Shown here: positions 14,719 through 23,802 of the stretch, one piece after another
Position numbering within the stretch: position 1 is the stretch's first letter
How the letters are laid out: each line of letters starts with the position of its first letter
Source: Bacteroidota bacterium
GTDB taxonomy: Bacteria > Bacteroidota > Bacteroidia > Flavobacteriales > Weeksellaceae
DNA length: 64,000 bases
Reading direction: 5' to 3'
Assembly: GCA_023461035.1 (NCBI GenBank)
Contig: JAEWOD010000033.1
Span: 1-64,000 of the forward strand
Notes under the pieces: model-generated
What the model was told of the DNA's origin: nothing
The model's database searches: none
What the model saw: the letters and a program-made list of their open reading frames with translations, nothing else
Made by a program: the position numbers and the translations under genes

Positions 14719-15966
14719 ATGAAAACCTTTACTTTTCTGTTTGCATTTACATCTATGCTGGGTATAAATGCTCAAAATTGGGAGCAATTAGATATTCCGG
14801 ACTCTCCTGCCCGATACGATGATGTTTTCTTTTTGAATGAAAATCTGGGTTGGGCGGCAGACGGAGCCGGGGCGGCAGTCTACAAAACAACTGATGGTGG
14901 GGAATCCTGGACTCAAACATCTTATAACAATGAAGAATATCTTCGGAATATTGAATTCCTGAATGAAAATATAGGATTTCTGGGGGCGCTCTCAGAAAAT
15001 TTCTATCGTACAACTGACGGTGGCCAAACTTGGGAAATAATCTGGGATTTACAAGGAGCAATTCCCGCCATTTGCGGATTGGACACTGTGGGGGAATCAA
15101 CTGTTTATGGCTGTGGCGCCTATTTTGAGCCGGCTTTCATCATTAAATCTACCGATAGCGGCGAAACTTGGGACGTGATTGACATGAGCGCCTACGCCAC
15201 TTCTTTGGTGGAAGTTTTATTTATAAACGAACAAACCGGTTTTGCTTCAGGTGGTGACAGTAGCGGAGGAATTATCCTGAAAACCACTGATGGCGGACAA
15301 AGCTGGACTGAAATGCACAATACGAGCATTTCCGGTGAACAAATTTGGAAATTACAAATTCTACCTTCCAACCCTAACATATTGTTTGCTTCCGTAAATT
15401 CCGTTCCTCCACTCGATGGAAAATTATTAAAATCAACCAATGGAGGACAAAACTGGACGTCAAAAAATGTCCCCGATCCCATGATTCAAGGCGTCGGATT
15501 TATTTCCGAAAGCCACGGCTGGATGGGTGGCCACAACAGCGGATTTCTGGAAACTTTTGATAGTGGCCAGACCTGGAATGACACAGGATTTGGATGGAGC
15601 CTGAACCGGTTTCAGGTCTTCAGTGAAAATCTGATTTATTGTTCCGGACAAAGCATATACAAATACACCGACAACCTTTCTGTGAGCGACATTGAAACAC
15701 AACGACCTGATGATATGTCCATCGCCATCGCGCCTAATCCGGTGGAAGATGTTTTAAATATTTCGGTCGATTATCCGCGTTCCGACCATATGGTCATTAC
15801 CCTGTTTGACGAAACCGGAAAGTTGATTAAAAAATTGCTTCGCGAAACCGTTGATTCCAAAGGAAAGAAATCCTACCAATTTGATTTTCAGGAAAAACCG
15901 GGTGTTTATTATCTGCTTTTCCACTATGATTTAGGCTATCAGTCCAAAAAAATTATCAAGAAATAA
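14719..15966 (+). CDS. Secreted YCF48/BNR-repeat protein with T9SS sorting domain
   Basis: A 415-residue secreted protein. A signal peptide (residues 1-18, ending GINAQ) is followed by about six repeats of the BNR/Asp-box type that build a beta-propeller: TTDGGESWTQ, TTDGGQTWEI, STDSGETWDV, TTDGGQSWTE, STNGGQNWTS and TFDSGQTWND. Conserved text such as LNENLGWAADGAG and INEQTGFASGGD between them resembles photosystem stability factor (YCF48) repeats. The last 75 residues are a T9SS type A sorting domain (IAPNPVEDVLNISVDY to SKKIIKK). No catalytic residues are evident; a surface binding or scaffold role is likely. It is a single-gene unit between its own promoter and terminator. Confidence 0.88.
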   Translation: MKTFTFLFAFTSMLGINAQNWEQLDIPDSPARYDDVFFLNENLGWAADGAGAAVYKTTDGGESWTQTSYNNEEYLRNIEFLNENIGFLGALSENFYRTTDGGQTWEIIWDLQGAIPAICGLDTVGESTVYGCGAYFEPAFIIKSTDSGETWDVIDMSAYATSLVEVLFINEQTGFASGGDSSGGIILKTTDGGQSWTEMHNTSISGEQIWKLQILPSNPNILFASVNSVPPLDGKLLKSTNGGQNWTSKNVPDPMIQGVGFISESHGWMGGHNSGFLETFDSGQTWNDTGFGWSLNRFQVFSENLIYCSGQSIYKYTDNLSVSDIETQRPDDMSIAIAPNPVEDVLNISVDYPRSDHMVITLFDETGKLIKKLLRETVDSKGKKSYQFDFQEKPGVYYLLFHYDLGYQSKKIIKK

Positions 15967-15984
15967 ATTGACCTAAAAGACAAA

Positions 15985-16013
15985 AAACCTCCGAATGATG
16001 AATTCGGAGGTTT
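15985..16013. terminator. Bidirectional terminator
   Basis: AAACCTCCGAAT and ATTCGGAGGTTT (12-bp perfect arms) surround a 5-base loop, with A and T runs outside. It separates the T9SS gene from the convergent outer-membrane gene. Confidence 0.85.
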
Positions 16014-16048
16014 TTAATTTGATAATGAATAATGAGGATAATTTATGT

Positions 16049-17104
16049 TTAGAATCCCAAATTGATTCCGAATTGGAGCATTTTTCGATCGTCAAAATTT
16101 CCGGTGTTGAAATAAGGGCTAAACTCTTGTCTTACAAAGAAATTCCAGTTATAAATGCTCAGAGTCAACTGTCCGCCGTATGCAAAATTATTTAGTTCGT
16201 AATTGGTTTTTTTATCTCGGTAATCTACCTCTACGCCCTCTACTATATGATTGGTGGAAATCCGGAAACCACCATATAAATTGGCCGAGATCCCGATTCC
16301 CTTGTCCGGATTACGGTAAGTTTCTTCGTTTGTTGTTTTCAGTCCGGAAGTGCTGTATTTTATACCCAAAGGAATCATGATATAAGTCGATCTGAGCTTG
16401 CTTTTGTCCAAATTATGAGGATATTGACTCAAATCTACTACGCCATCGTTGTTTCTTGTGACGAAATAATTATCGTCAAACCGAATTGTTCTCCAAGACA
16501 AATAAGCACCCGTTATGAATACAAAAGGACTGGTTTTGGTGAGTTGACGATGATACAAAAACCCGAAATCAATGCCGCTCGAATATGCCAAATGATCATT
16601 TAATTTTTGGTTTTCATCATCCGGTAAAACGATCATACCATAGGAAAGATAACCCGTCATTTCATTCTGTGGTTTATAGTGCCAATCTTCTGTCATTTGC
16701 TCTTGGTCCTTTTTCAATTGTTCTACGTCTGTGTTCATAATCGAATACTGAACTTGCTGTTTCACAGCTTCATCCAGATCAAATTTCAGATTTTCAATGC
16801 CGGAATTGATTCGTTCCGAAAAGCGCAATGCTATATCGGCTTTTAAATTTCCTGCAAGCGAATCGGAAATAATGCCACCGGCTAATTCGGTTTCCACTTT
16901 CGATACTTCAGCTTCCATAGATAATTTTTCACGAATGACTATTTCCCTGATTTCTATAGCATACTGCTCCGTTTTTTCTTTATAATTGGGGCTAATACGT
17001 TCGGTTTCTTTGGTGTTTTCATTAAAATCCAACTTGATTGTTTGGGCTGTCAAGTTCATGCCGACAAGGCATAGAATTCCTGAGATGATATAGGTTTTCA
17101 TCAT
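16049..17104 (-). CDS. Outer-membrane beta-barrel protein
   Basis: A 351-residue protein with a signal peptide (residues 1-20, ending NLTAQ). Residues 30-140 form a long charged helical region, and the C-terminal 200 residues show alternating aromatic beta strands ending FGINLGF, the terminal aromatic of an outer-membrane barrel. It is the last gene of an ECF sigma factor - anti-sigma - outer-membrane protein unit common in Flavobacteriia, so its synthesis is probably coupled to that sigma factor. I do not recognise a specific family. The helical N-terminal part may reach through the periplasm. Confidence 0.7.
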   Translation of the reverse strand: MMKTYIISGILCLVGMNLTAQTIKLDFNENTKETERISPNYKEKTEQYAIEIREIVIREKLSMEAEVSKVETELAGGIISDSLAGNLKADIALRFSERINSGIENLKFDLDEAVKQQVQYSIMNTDVEQLKKDQEQMTEDWHYKPQNEMTGYLSYGMIVLPDDENQKLNDHLAYSSGIDFGFLYHRQLTKTSPFVFITGAYLSWRTIRFDDNYFVTRNNDGVVDLSQYPHNLDKSKLRSTYIMIPLGIKYSTSGLKTTNEETYRNPDKGIGISANLYGGFRISTNHIVEGVEVDYRDKKTNYELNNFAYGGQLTLSIYNWNFFVRQEFSPYFNTGNFDDRKMLQFGINLGF

Positions 17105-17138
17105 TAAATTGTTTTAAATTAATACGATTATTAAAGGA

Positions 17139-17798
17139 TTATTTATTGAAGTCTATAATGACCATACGCGAGCCCGAATTTTTTTGTTGAACCGCCTGAT
17201 TGTTTTCAATCGAATACAGCAGCATTTCGGGATCTACATAATTGGTTTTTGCTTTAGGCTTTGAAATCGAATCGGTATTTAGCGCCATCACCAGTTCTTC
17301 TTTCTCTACCTTAATTGACTCTACAACTTCATTTATTTTTACTTCGAAATAATCTTCAGTGTTTTCAGATTGAATTTCTTGAGATTCCGATTTCGCTATT
17401 GCAGTAGCCGGGGTTTCATTTGATTTTTCTGAATATTCCGAATTTACAGATGCATTTTTTTTGGTGAATTCTGTATTTTGAACAGCTGTTAATTCACCCA
17501 AAACATTTTTTTCAACCTCTTTATTTTCAACGATTTCAGGTTTCGCCAATACAATTTTTGATGAATTTTCAGTTTCGGTGGTCGGTTTATCATTGAAATA
17601 ATTCATTCCAAAGAAAATACCCATCAAAACAGCCGCTGAAGCCGCAATTCCAAACGGAAGGAACGATTTTATTTTTCGTTCTTTTGGCTTTTCCTCCATC
17701 AATTCGCTGAGTTTCTCCCAAGCATCATCTGAAACCGGAATCTCACGGCTTTCCAGTTGAGATTTGATTTGGTTATCGATCGTATTTTTAGTTTTCAT
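17139..17798 (-). CDS. Putative anti-sigma factor (single-pass membrane protein)
   Basis: A 219-residue protein with a cytoplasmic N-terminus resembling Bacteroidota anti-sigma proteins (QLESREIPVSDDAWEKLSELM). One membrane helix follows at about residues 48-66 (FGIAASAAVLMGIFFGMNYF), then a low-complexity periplasmic tail rich in Glu, Asn and Ser. It overlaps the end of the sigma factor gene by 11 bases and precedes the outer-membrane gene by 35 bases. No zinc-binding HxxxCxxC motif is visible, so it is not a ZAS-type anti-sigma. The role is inferred from position and membrane layout. Confidence 0.65.
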   Translation of the reverse strand: MKTKNTIDNQIKSQLESREIPVSDDAWEKLSELMEEKPKERKIKSFLPFGIAASAAVLMGIFFGMNYFNDKPTTETENSSKIVLAKPEIVENKEVEKNVLGELTAVQNTEFTKKNASVNSEYSEKSNETPATAIAKSESQEIQSENTEDYFEVKINEVVESIKVEKEELVMALNTDSISKPKAKTNYVDPEMLLYSIENNQAVQQKNSGSRMVIIDFNK

Positions 17799-18348
17799 TT
17801 GCGATGTTTTTTTGGGTTAGAATCAATTCTTTCAATTTGTTTTTTGCTCTTACCAATTGGGTCCGGGAAGTTGCTTCACTTATGGAAAGCAATTCTGAAA
17901 TCTCTTTGTGTGTAAAATCTTCCAAAACAAAAAGATTGAAAACAGTTCTGTATGCTTCCGGTAGTTGATCCAATAATTCCTGGGCATTAATACCGGAAAT
18001 ATCTTCCTCTAAATCCTCAGCTTGTTCCACTATTTCCATTTCGTCCAGATACATTATACTTTTTTTCTGCTTGATGAAATCCAAACATTCGTTTACCATA
18101 ATCCTACGTATCCAACCTTCAAAACTTCCTTCCGATTTATAGGAATCAATATTTTTAAAAACTTTGACAAATCCTCTCAGCATACAGTCTTCCGCATATT
18201 GCAAATCTGAAACGTACGTTCTGCAAACGCTGAGCATCTTACGGGAATTCCGGTCAAACAATTCTTTTTGTGCCAGACGATCCTGTTTTTTCAATTGTGG
18301 TACAAGTACTTCCAATTTCTGATTTCTATGGATGGAAATTATCTTCAA
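17788..18348 (-). CDS. ECF-type RNA polymerase sigma factor
   Basis: A 186-residue sigma factor. I chose a TTG start at 18348 (reading MKIISIHRN), because the longer frame to 18429 runs through the terminator hairpin of the upstream gene. Region 2 spans about residues 20-85: QKELFDRNSRKMLSVCRTY, then LQYAEDCMLRGFVKVFKNI and GSFEGWIRRIMVNECLDF. Region 4 spans about 120-175: LPEAYRTVFNLFVLEDFTHKEISELLSISEATSRTQLVRAKNKL. The next gene starts within its last codons, a typical sigma/anti-sigma arrangement. The stimulus is unknown. Confidence 0.88.
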   Translation of the reverse strand: MKIISIHRNQKLEVLVPQLKKQDRLAQKELFDRNSRKMLSVCRTYVSDLQYAEDCMLRGFVKVFKNIDSYKSEGSFEGWIRRIMVNECLDFIKQKKSIMYLDEMEIVEQAEDLEEDISGINAQELLDQLPEAYRTVFNLFVLEDFTHKEISELLSISEATSRTQLVRAKNKLKELILTQKNIANEN

Positions 18349-18420
18349 AATTATTGGCTTCTGTTTGTATAGACGATAAAAATCCCGAAAAAGTGACAAT
18401 CCATTTGAAAAAAATAAAAA

Positions 18421-18439
18421 AACCCGCAAGAAGCGGGTT
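18421..18439 (-). terminator. Terminator of the LEA-like gene
   Basis: AACCCGC-AAGAA-GCGGGTT is followed on the minus strand by TTTTTTTATTTT. Its position rules out the long upstream start of the sigma factor gene. Confidence 0.85.
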
Positions 18440-18462
18440 GAATTCGATTGAAAATCAAATCA

Positions 18463-19113
18463 TTAATCATTCAAATCCTCTTCTATATCTTTGAGGTCGT
18501 CTTTTGCTTTTTGGGTGACCTCATCTATCTCTTCATCCAGTTTGGCCAGGTTTTCCGAAACATTTTCTTTCACTTCTTGTGCTTTTTCTTCAGCAGCCCC
18601 TATTACTTCCTCAGCTTTGGCTTCCGCTTCCTGCATTTTTTCTTCTGCTACCTCTTTTACCTCTTCCGTTTTTTCTGCTACAGCATCTTTTGTCTCTTCC
18701 CATTTTTCCTCAGCTTTCTCTGCAAGGCTTTGAGCTTCATCTTTTGCGTCCTCAACCGCATTTTCTACTTTATCCTCTGCCGAACCTACTGCACCGGAAA
18801 CCGCTTCTTTGGCATCATCAAAAGTTTCTTTTGCCTTGTCACCCAGATTTTCTGCCGCATCTTTAGTGTCTTCCCAGACTTCATCTGCTTTGTCTTTTAC
18901 GTTTTCCCATGTTTCGGCAGCTTTTTCTTTGGCCGTTTCGGCAGCTTCTTTTGTATCCTGCCAGACATCAGACGCTTTGTCTTTTATGGTGGATGCCGCT
19001 TCTTTGACTTCATCTGCCACTTTTTTCCCGGCTTCTTTTACGTCCTGTTTTACCTCGCCGGCTTTCTGGTTTGAACCGCCAAATAAATTCTTAAAAAATG
19101 AACCTAATCCCAT
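18463..19113 (-). CDS. LEA-like amphipathic helical repeat protein
   Basis: A 216-residue, almost wholly charged protein rich in Lys, Glu, Ala and Asp, with only a short hydrophobic N-terminus (MGLGSFFKNLFGGSNQK). It consists of degenerate 11-residue repeats such as DKASDVWQDTKEA, EKAAETWENVKDK, DKADEVWEDTKDA and DKAKETFDDAKEA. This periodicity is typical of late-embryogenesis-abundant group 3 and YtxH-like proteins, which protect membranes or proteins during desiccation or osmotic stress. No enzyme motifs are present. It has its own promoter and terminator. The stress role is inferred from composition. The opposite strand's long open frame is an artefact of this codon bias. Confidence 0.7.
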   Translation of the reverse strand: MGLGSFFKNLFGGSNQKAGEVKQDVKEAGKKVADEVKEAASTIKDKASDVWQDTKEAAETAKEKAAETWENVKDKADEVWEDTKDAAENLGDKAKETFDDAKEAVSGAVGSAEDKVENAVEDAKDEAQSLAEKAEEKWEETKDAVAEKTEEVKEVAEEKMQEAEAKAEEVIGAAEEKAQEVKENVSENLAKLDEEIDEVTQKAKDDLKDIEEDLND

Positions 19114-19131
19114 TTGTGTATGTTTTAAAAT

Positions 19132-19160
19132 TAAAAGTAAACTAATTTAATTAGAATCAA
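19132..19160 (-). promoter_or_regulatory. Promoter of the LEA-like gene
   Basis: On the minus strand TTG (19158-19160), an 18-base spacer and TACTTTTA (19132-19139) match the Bacteroidota -33/-7 pattern except for the last base. It lies 19 bases before the start codon. Confidence 0.5.
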
Positions 19161-19213
19161 CCAATTATACAAACGAATTAAAATCTCCCGAAAATGGTTT
19201 CATCTTTGTAGAT

Positions 19214-20845
19214 TTGTATTTCAATTTTAAACCCGGTTTTTTGGAATTAGCTAATAAGGTTTCTTGGGACGCCCAGCAATATGGAAAGTTTTCATCTCTG
19301 ATTCGCGACTATCTGACTCAAAATGAAACAGCCCGGTCTTTTTATGCCAAATTTCCTTCAGAATCCAATTTGGTTTTACAGGCCAAAGAAAAATTAGCGA
19401 CTTATTCGCATCGGGAAATCGTATATAATTCGCTAAAAAATCAATTATCCCGATTGGATTTGACCTCTGCTCAAATTGAAAATCTCGAAAAATTCAAATT
19501 GTCCAATTCGGTCACAATTACGACCGGACATCAACTCAATTTACTCACGGGGCCGCTTTATTTTTTCTATAAAATATGCGAAGTCCTGAAGGCTTGTGAA
19601 GAAATGAACAGGAATCATCCGGAACTGAATTTTATTCCGATTTTCTGGATGGCTACAGAAGATCATGATTTTGAGGAAATCAACCATTTCTATTTTAAAA
19701 ACCGGAAATTTGTTTGGCATAAAGATGCAAAAGGCGCTGTCGGACGTCTGGACTTAAATGGTCTGGATGAATTATTTGATGCTTTTTTTTCCCAACTTCC
19801 TGATTCTCAAAATGCTCTATCACTTCGAACTCTGATTGAAAATTCATATCTGAATGCTTCCAATTTGACAGAAGCAACGCAAAAACTCGTTCACCAACTT
19901 TTTGGTGAAAAGGGTTTGCTCATGTTGGACGGGGACGACAAAGCATTAAAAAATTCTATGATTCCGGCGTTTGAGGAAGATCTTTTTAGGAATTCGGCTC
20001 ATAAAATCGTTGGTAAAACCAATGAAATTCTGGAAAAAGAAAATTATTCCATTCAGGTCAATCCGCGCGAAATCAATTTGTTTTATTTGGGTGAAGGAAG
20101 CATCCGAGAACGAATCGTTTATGAGAACGGATATTTCCAGGTTTTGAATACGGAATTCCGGTTTTCAGAAGAAGAAATAAAATCGGAATTAAAAAATCAT
20201 CCCGAAAAGTTCAGCCCCAACGTGATTTTGCGTCCGCTATACCAGGAAACGGTTTTGCCCAATGTCTGTTATGTAGGTGGAAGCGGTGAAATCGCTTATT
20301 GGCTTCAGCTGAAATCCTTTTTTGAATCCCAAAATATATTATTCCCGGTTCTTTCTGTGCGGAATTCTTTGTTGATTCTGAACGAAAAGCAGAAATCGAA
20401 ATTGGAAAAACTGGGGATTTCTTATGAAGATTTGAAGTTGCCTTTATTTGAATTGGTCCAAAAAAACATACAAGAAAATTCCGATACGGAAATTGAGTTT
20501 GATTCGTATGAAAAACAATTAAATCAAATGTTTGCCGAATTGGAGGCCAAGGTTTCCCAAACGGACATCAGTTTTTCAAAAATGGTCAATGCGCAAAAAT
20601 CCAAACAAACAAAAGGGCTTGAAAACATGAAAAAAAGGCTGATGAAAGCCGAAAAAATAAAACATTCCGATCGTGTTGAACGCATCGAAATCCTCTACTC
20701 AGAACTATTTCCGTTTGGGAATTTACAGGAACGTATTGAAAACTTTTCCGAATTCTGGTTAGATTATGGTACTCAATTTGTAAAGGAAATAGACCGTGAA
20801 ATTCAACCAATTGACTTTCATTTTACGATAAAAACTTTACCTTAA
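19214..20845 (+). CDS. bshC: Bacillithiol synthase BshC (cysteine-adding enzyme)
   Basis: A roughly 540-residue enzyme that adds cysteine to glucosaminyl-malate in the last step of bacillithiol synthesis, in the cytoplasm. Family text is clear throughout: SLIRDYLTQNETARSFYAKFP at the start, TTGHQLNLLTGPLYFFYKI near residue 105, IPIFWMATEDHDFEEINHF near 140, LRPLYQETVLPNVCYVGGSGEIAYWLQ near 345, and the C-terminal coiled coil. Start choice is uncertain: no ATG is available, and TTG codons at 19214 or 19241 are candidates. The later one would sit better with a TCTTTG-like promoter at about 19203. The neighbouring LysM gene follows at 38 bases, as often seen in Flavobacteriia. Confidence 0.92.
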   Translation: MYFNFKPGFLELANKVSWDAQQYGKFSSLIRDYLTQNETARSFYAKFPSESNLVLQAKEKLATYSHREIVYNSLKNQLSRLDLTSAQIENLEKFKLSNSVTITTGHQLNLLTGPLYFFYKICEVLKACEEMNRNHPELNFIPIFWMATEDHDFEEINHFYFKNRKFVWHKDAKGAVGRLDLNGLDELFDAFFSQLPDSQNALSLRTLIENSYLNASNLTEATQKLVHQLFGEKGLLMLDGDDKALKNSMIPAFEEDLFRNSAHKIVGKTNEILEKENYSIQVNPREINLFYLGEGSIRERIVYENGYFQVLNTEFRFSEEEIKSELKNHPEKFSPNVILRPLYQETVLPNVCYVGGSGEIAYWLQLKSFFESQNILFPVLSVRNSLLILNEKQKSKLEKLGISYEDLKLPLFELVQKNIQENSDTEIEFDSYEKQLNQMFAELEAKVSQTDISFSKMVNAQKSKQTKGLENMKKRLMKAEKIKHSDRVERIEILYSELFPFGNLQERIENFSEFWLDYGTQFVKEIDREIQPIDFHFTIKTLP

Positions 20846-20857
20846 GCTAAAGAATTG

Positions 20858-20865
20858 TATTTTTG
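20858..20865 (+). promoter_or_regulatory. -7 promoter element of the LysM/PBP1 gene
   Basis: TATTTTTG is an exact TAnnTTTG, 18 bases before the start codon at 20884. Confidence 0.4.
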
Positions 20866-20883
20866 TTTTTAAAATTCAAATAG

Positions 20884-22833
20884 ATGAGCAAAGCGTTTTG
20901 GGCAATTCTGTTTTTTATGATGGCATCTGTAATATTTGCACAGGAAAAAACACATACAGTAGAAGCCAAAGAAACCATTTACGGCATTTCGAAAAAATAC
21001 AAAGTTTCGCAAGAGGCTTTGCAAAAGGCCAATCCTTTTCTAAAAGAACGTTCTTTACAGATTGGCGATGTTTTGGTGATTCCGGGGAAATCCGATGGTT
21101 CGATAAAACCGGTGATTACAGAGGTTAATACCAATTCTCCTGTTCCAAATACCAACGAAGTGATTATCCCGAAGGAGGATGAAAATTTTATTTACTATGA
21201 AGTAAAAGCCAAACAAACGATTTATTCGCTCACGAAAGAATACGGCATTTCGGAAGATGCTTTAAAAAGCCTGAATCCTCAGTTGGAACAGGGATTAAAG
21301 GCGGGAGATATCATTCGGATTCCAAAGAAAAAATCAAACAACGGACAGGAAGAAATCATTCCGGAAGGAATGCATAAAGTACAGCGTGGAGAAACGGTAT
21401 TCTCGCTTACCAAAGAATTTGGTGTAAGTGAAGACGAATTTTATATCGCAAATCCCATGGTTCAAACCGAAGGATTAATTGTCGGTTCTTATATCAAAAT
21501 TCCAAAAAAAGGAAGTTCAAATGCCGTGATCCAGGACGGATTTATCGAACATAAAGTCAAAGCCGGCGAAACGATTTATTCCATCACCAAATTGTACAAA
21601 GTAAGCTTTGCCGATTTGATGAAACATAATCCCGATCTCAAAAATGGTTTAAAAACCGGAATGACACTGAAAATTCCTTTGCAGGATGGTGCCAACATCG
21701 TGAAAGCTCCCGGAAAAATCAAAAGAATTGACGATAACGAAATCAACATCGCACTGATTCTTCCTTTCCATTTAAATGGTGCAACAGGTAAAGAACAGGA
21801 AAAAAATATTTCGACCGACATTTTGATCGGTGCCAAAATGGCCTTGGATTCATTGGCCAGAAAAGGCAAACAAATCAATCTGAAAGTAATGGATTCTGAA
21901 AATCAGGCCGGTTCACTGGAAGCCTTGATTGGAAATACGGATTTCTCCAAATTTGATGTAGTTGTAGGGCCGCTTTTTGCTTCCAACTTTAAATCCATGT
22001 CCACGATGTTGAACGGTTCGGGAATCGCTTTGGTTTCACCATTGAGCAATTCGGACGACTTAAAAGGACTGGAAAATGTCATCATTTCAACACCTTCAGA
22101 TGAAGCGATTGCAGATGTAATCATTGATGAAATTAAATCCAATTATAAAGGCCAGCAAATCCAGATTTTAACCGACGACCGCCACCAATCTTTGGCTGAT
22201 TATGTTTCTTCTAATTTGAAGAAGAAAATTTCAGGAGCGGATATTTTTATCACCAAAGATGCCGGCAAACTGATGCAGAAATCCGAAACGGTAGATGAAA
22301 AACTAACCGATGGGACTGTCGTGAAAAAGGAATATTTCACGCCGATTATTACGGTTTTGGTTTCGGACAATAATACTTTGGGGAATGCTTATGTGAAGAA
22401 AATCAGAACCATGGATGCCGAAAACCTTCAGGCATACGGAGTAAAATTTGTATCGGCCTATGATATTTACAACGATAAGAATAGTGAAAATATCGCAGCG
22501 CTGAAAAACATAGGATTTGCTTTCAGCACCGTCCGATTGGTGAATGTTTATGGTGCAGGCGAACGAAATACGCTTGAGAAATTCCTTGATATTTATTGTT
22601 TGACACCTAACGAATACCAACAGGTCGGATTTGATATTTTCTATGATTTGGTGGACAGAATGAATTCCCGTGGAGATATCCTGAATTCACTCGGAAGTGA
22701 ACAAACCCGCTTGGCGACCAAATTCAAATATGAAAAAGAAGGAAATGCTTATGTCAATAAAGCCGTGCGTGTGGTTCGATTATTTGTAAAAGCAGATGAG
22801 TCTCCGGATGATGTGGGTGATGTGAAGGATTGA
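20884..22833 (+). CDS. LysM repeat protein with periplasmic-binding-protein-type domain
   Basis: A 649-residue exported protein. A signal peptide (about residues 1-20, ending VIFAQ) is followed by four LysM modules, which bind peptidoglycan: KTHTVEAKETIYGISKKYKV near 22, FIYYEVKAKQTIYSLTKEYGI near 100, MHKVQRGETVFSLTKEFGV near 163, and IEHKVKAGETIYSITKLYKV near 223. Residues 285-630 resemble a type 1 periplasmic binding (ABC receptor-like) fold: INIALILPFHLNGATG, DVVVGPLFASNFKSM, IALVSPLSNSDD and a closing YQQVGFDIFYDLVDRM. It may anchor to the cell wall and sense a small ligand. It follows bshC by 38 bases but has a promoter of its own. Confidence 0.85.
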   Translation: MSKAFWAILFFMMASVIFAQEKTHTVEAKETIYGISKKYKVSQEALQKANPFLKERSLQIGDVLVIPGKSDGSIKPVITEVNTNSPVPNTNEVIIPKEDENFIYYEVKAKQTIYSLTKEYGISEDALKSLNPQLEQGLKAGDIIRIPKKKSNNGQEEIIPEGMHKVQRGETVFSLTKEFGVSEDEFYIANPMVQTEGLIVGSYIKIPKKGSSNAVIQDGFIEHKVKAGETIYSITKLYKVSFADLMKHNPDLKNGLKTGMTLKIPLQDGANIVKAPGKIKRIDDNEINIALILPFHLNGATGKEQEKNISTDILIGAKMALDSLARKGKQINLKVMDSENQAGSLEALIGNTDFSKFDVVVGPLFASNFKSMSTMLNGSGIALVSPLSNSDDLKGLENVIISTPSDEAIADVIIDEIKSNYKGQQIQILTDDRHQSLADYVSSNLKKKISGADIFITKDAGKLMQKSETVDEKLTDGTVVKKEYFTPIITVLVSDNNTLGNAYVKKIRTMDAENLQAYGVKFVSAYDIYNDKNSENIAALKNIGFAFSTVRLVNVYGAGERNTLEKFLDIYCLTPNEYQQVGFDIFYDLVDRMNSRGDILNSLGSEQTRLATKFKYEKEGNAYVNKAVRVVRLFVKADESPDDVGDVKD

Positions 22834-22848
22834 TAGTAGACTACTATC
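22832..22848 (+). terminator. Small palindrome at the LysM gene stop codon
   Basis: GATAGTAG-A-CTACTATC is a perfect 8-bp-arm palindrome beginning within the stop codon and followed by TTTAG. It is a weak terminator candidate. The following 245 bases to 23094 are AT-rich and show nothing I can identify. Confidence 0.35.
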
Positions 22849-23094
22849 TTTAGTTTGGGTGAAAAGTGTTTTTATTTGTAATTTAACCTGAGATAGAATT
22901 AAAAATCATTAAGAATTATTTGATTTTTGCTTTAGACATTTTAGTAATTAATTGTAAATAAACACATTAAAATTTATTAATCCTAATTATTCTTAAAGTT
23001 TAAAAAATTTAAACAGCTATTAAATAGGTAGATATAAACTATTTTATGTCGAACTGACGTTAATTTATGTGCTAAATTATTGAAGGTCTTAAAC

Positions 23095-23790
23095 ATGAGT
23101 GTATTTTCTTATCATCTTGTAAAACTATCTTTACCTGCAGCACTCAAAGCCATTTTATTTCCCATCAAACCAAGCCAAATAAAGGGTCTGATTTACGCAG
23201 AAACAATGTCTGCGATGATTTTAGGGTCTCCTGTTTTTTCTGCAAACCGTTTCTTTAACAGAGAAATTGTCGTTTTTGCACAATGGGAAGACCAAGACAA
23301 AATCGATGATTTTTTACAATCCGATAAAATAGGGAAACAATTAGCAAAAGGTTGGCACATAAGATTGGAGTTTCTCCGACAATGGGGCAAAATTTCCGGA
23401 TTTAAATTACCCGATTCAAACATAGAAACAACCGACGAAAATGAACCTGTGGTCGCCGTTACAATTGCCCGAATGAAATATACCCAAATACCGAGATTTC
23501 TGCGATGGGGAAGACCCGTAGAAAAACAAGTTCGGGATGATACCGGTACTACTCTCTCTTTAGCATCTATTCGGTATCCCAACCTCATTTCAACTTTCTC
23601 CATCTGGAAGACGCAAAAAGAAATGACCGATATGGTTTTTGGTCACAGCAAAATGCCCCAACCCAAAAGACATATCAATGCAATGAAAGAACGGAATCGG
23701 AAAGACTTCCATTTTGAATTTACAACCTTGCGTTTCAAACCCATTTCCGAATTTGGCAATTGGAAAAATGAAAATCATTATATCCCTTAA
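23095..23790 (+). CDS. CrtA-like (spheroidene monooxygenase-related) protein
   Basis: A 231-residue cytoplasmic protein; I chose the ATG at 23095 over a TTG five codons earlier. It resembles the CrtA/spheroidene monooxygenase family in order and spacing of landmarks: FFN-like entry, IVVFAQWEDQDKIDDFLQSD near residue 58, VVAVTIARMKYTQIPRFLRWGRPVEK near 118, LISTFSIWKTQKEMTDMVFG near 163, and a closing FHFEFTTLRFKP. CrtA enzymes oxidise carotenoids in purple bacteria, but homologues in Bacteroidota are of unknown role. I recognise the family by motif memory only. It is followed at 12 bases by a second gene, and the two look co-transcribed. Confidence 0.6.
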   Translation: MSVFSYHLVKLSLPAALKAILFPIKPSQIKGLIYAETMSAMILGSPVFSANRFFNREIVVFAQWEDQDKIDDFLQSDKIGKQLAKGWHIRLEFLRQWGKISGFKLPDSNIETTDENEPVVAVTIARMKYTQIPRFLRWGRPVEKQVRDDTGTTLSLASIRYPNLISTFSIWKTQKEMTDMVFGHSKMPQPKRHINAMKERNRKDFHFEFTTLRFKPISEFGNWKNENHYIP

Positions 23791-23802
23791 AACTGAGCGA
23801 TC

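Noticed and set aside
18448..19074. 208-residue open frame on the plus strand over the LEA-like gene
   Set aside because: It is the mirror image of the charged repeats: its translation is a run of Phe, Leu, Ser and Cys with no family pattern and no start context.
22849..23094. Possible ncRNA in the AT-rich gap before the CrtA-like gene
   Set aside because: No stable hairpin, promoter element or known RNA pattern was seen.
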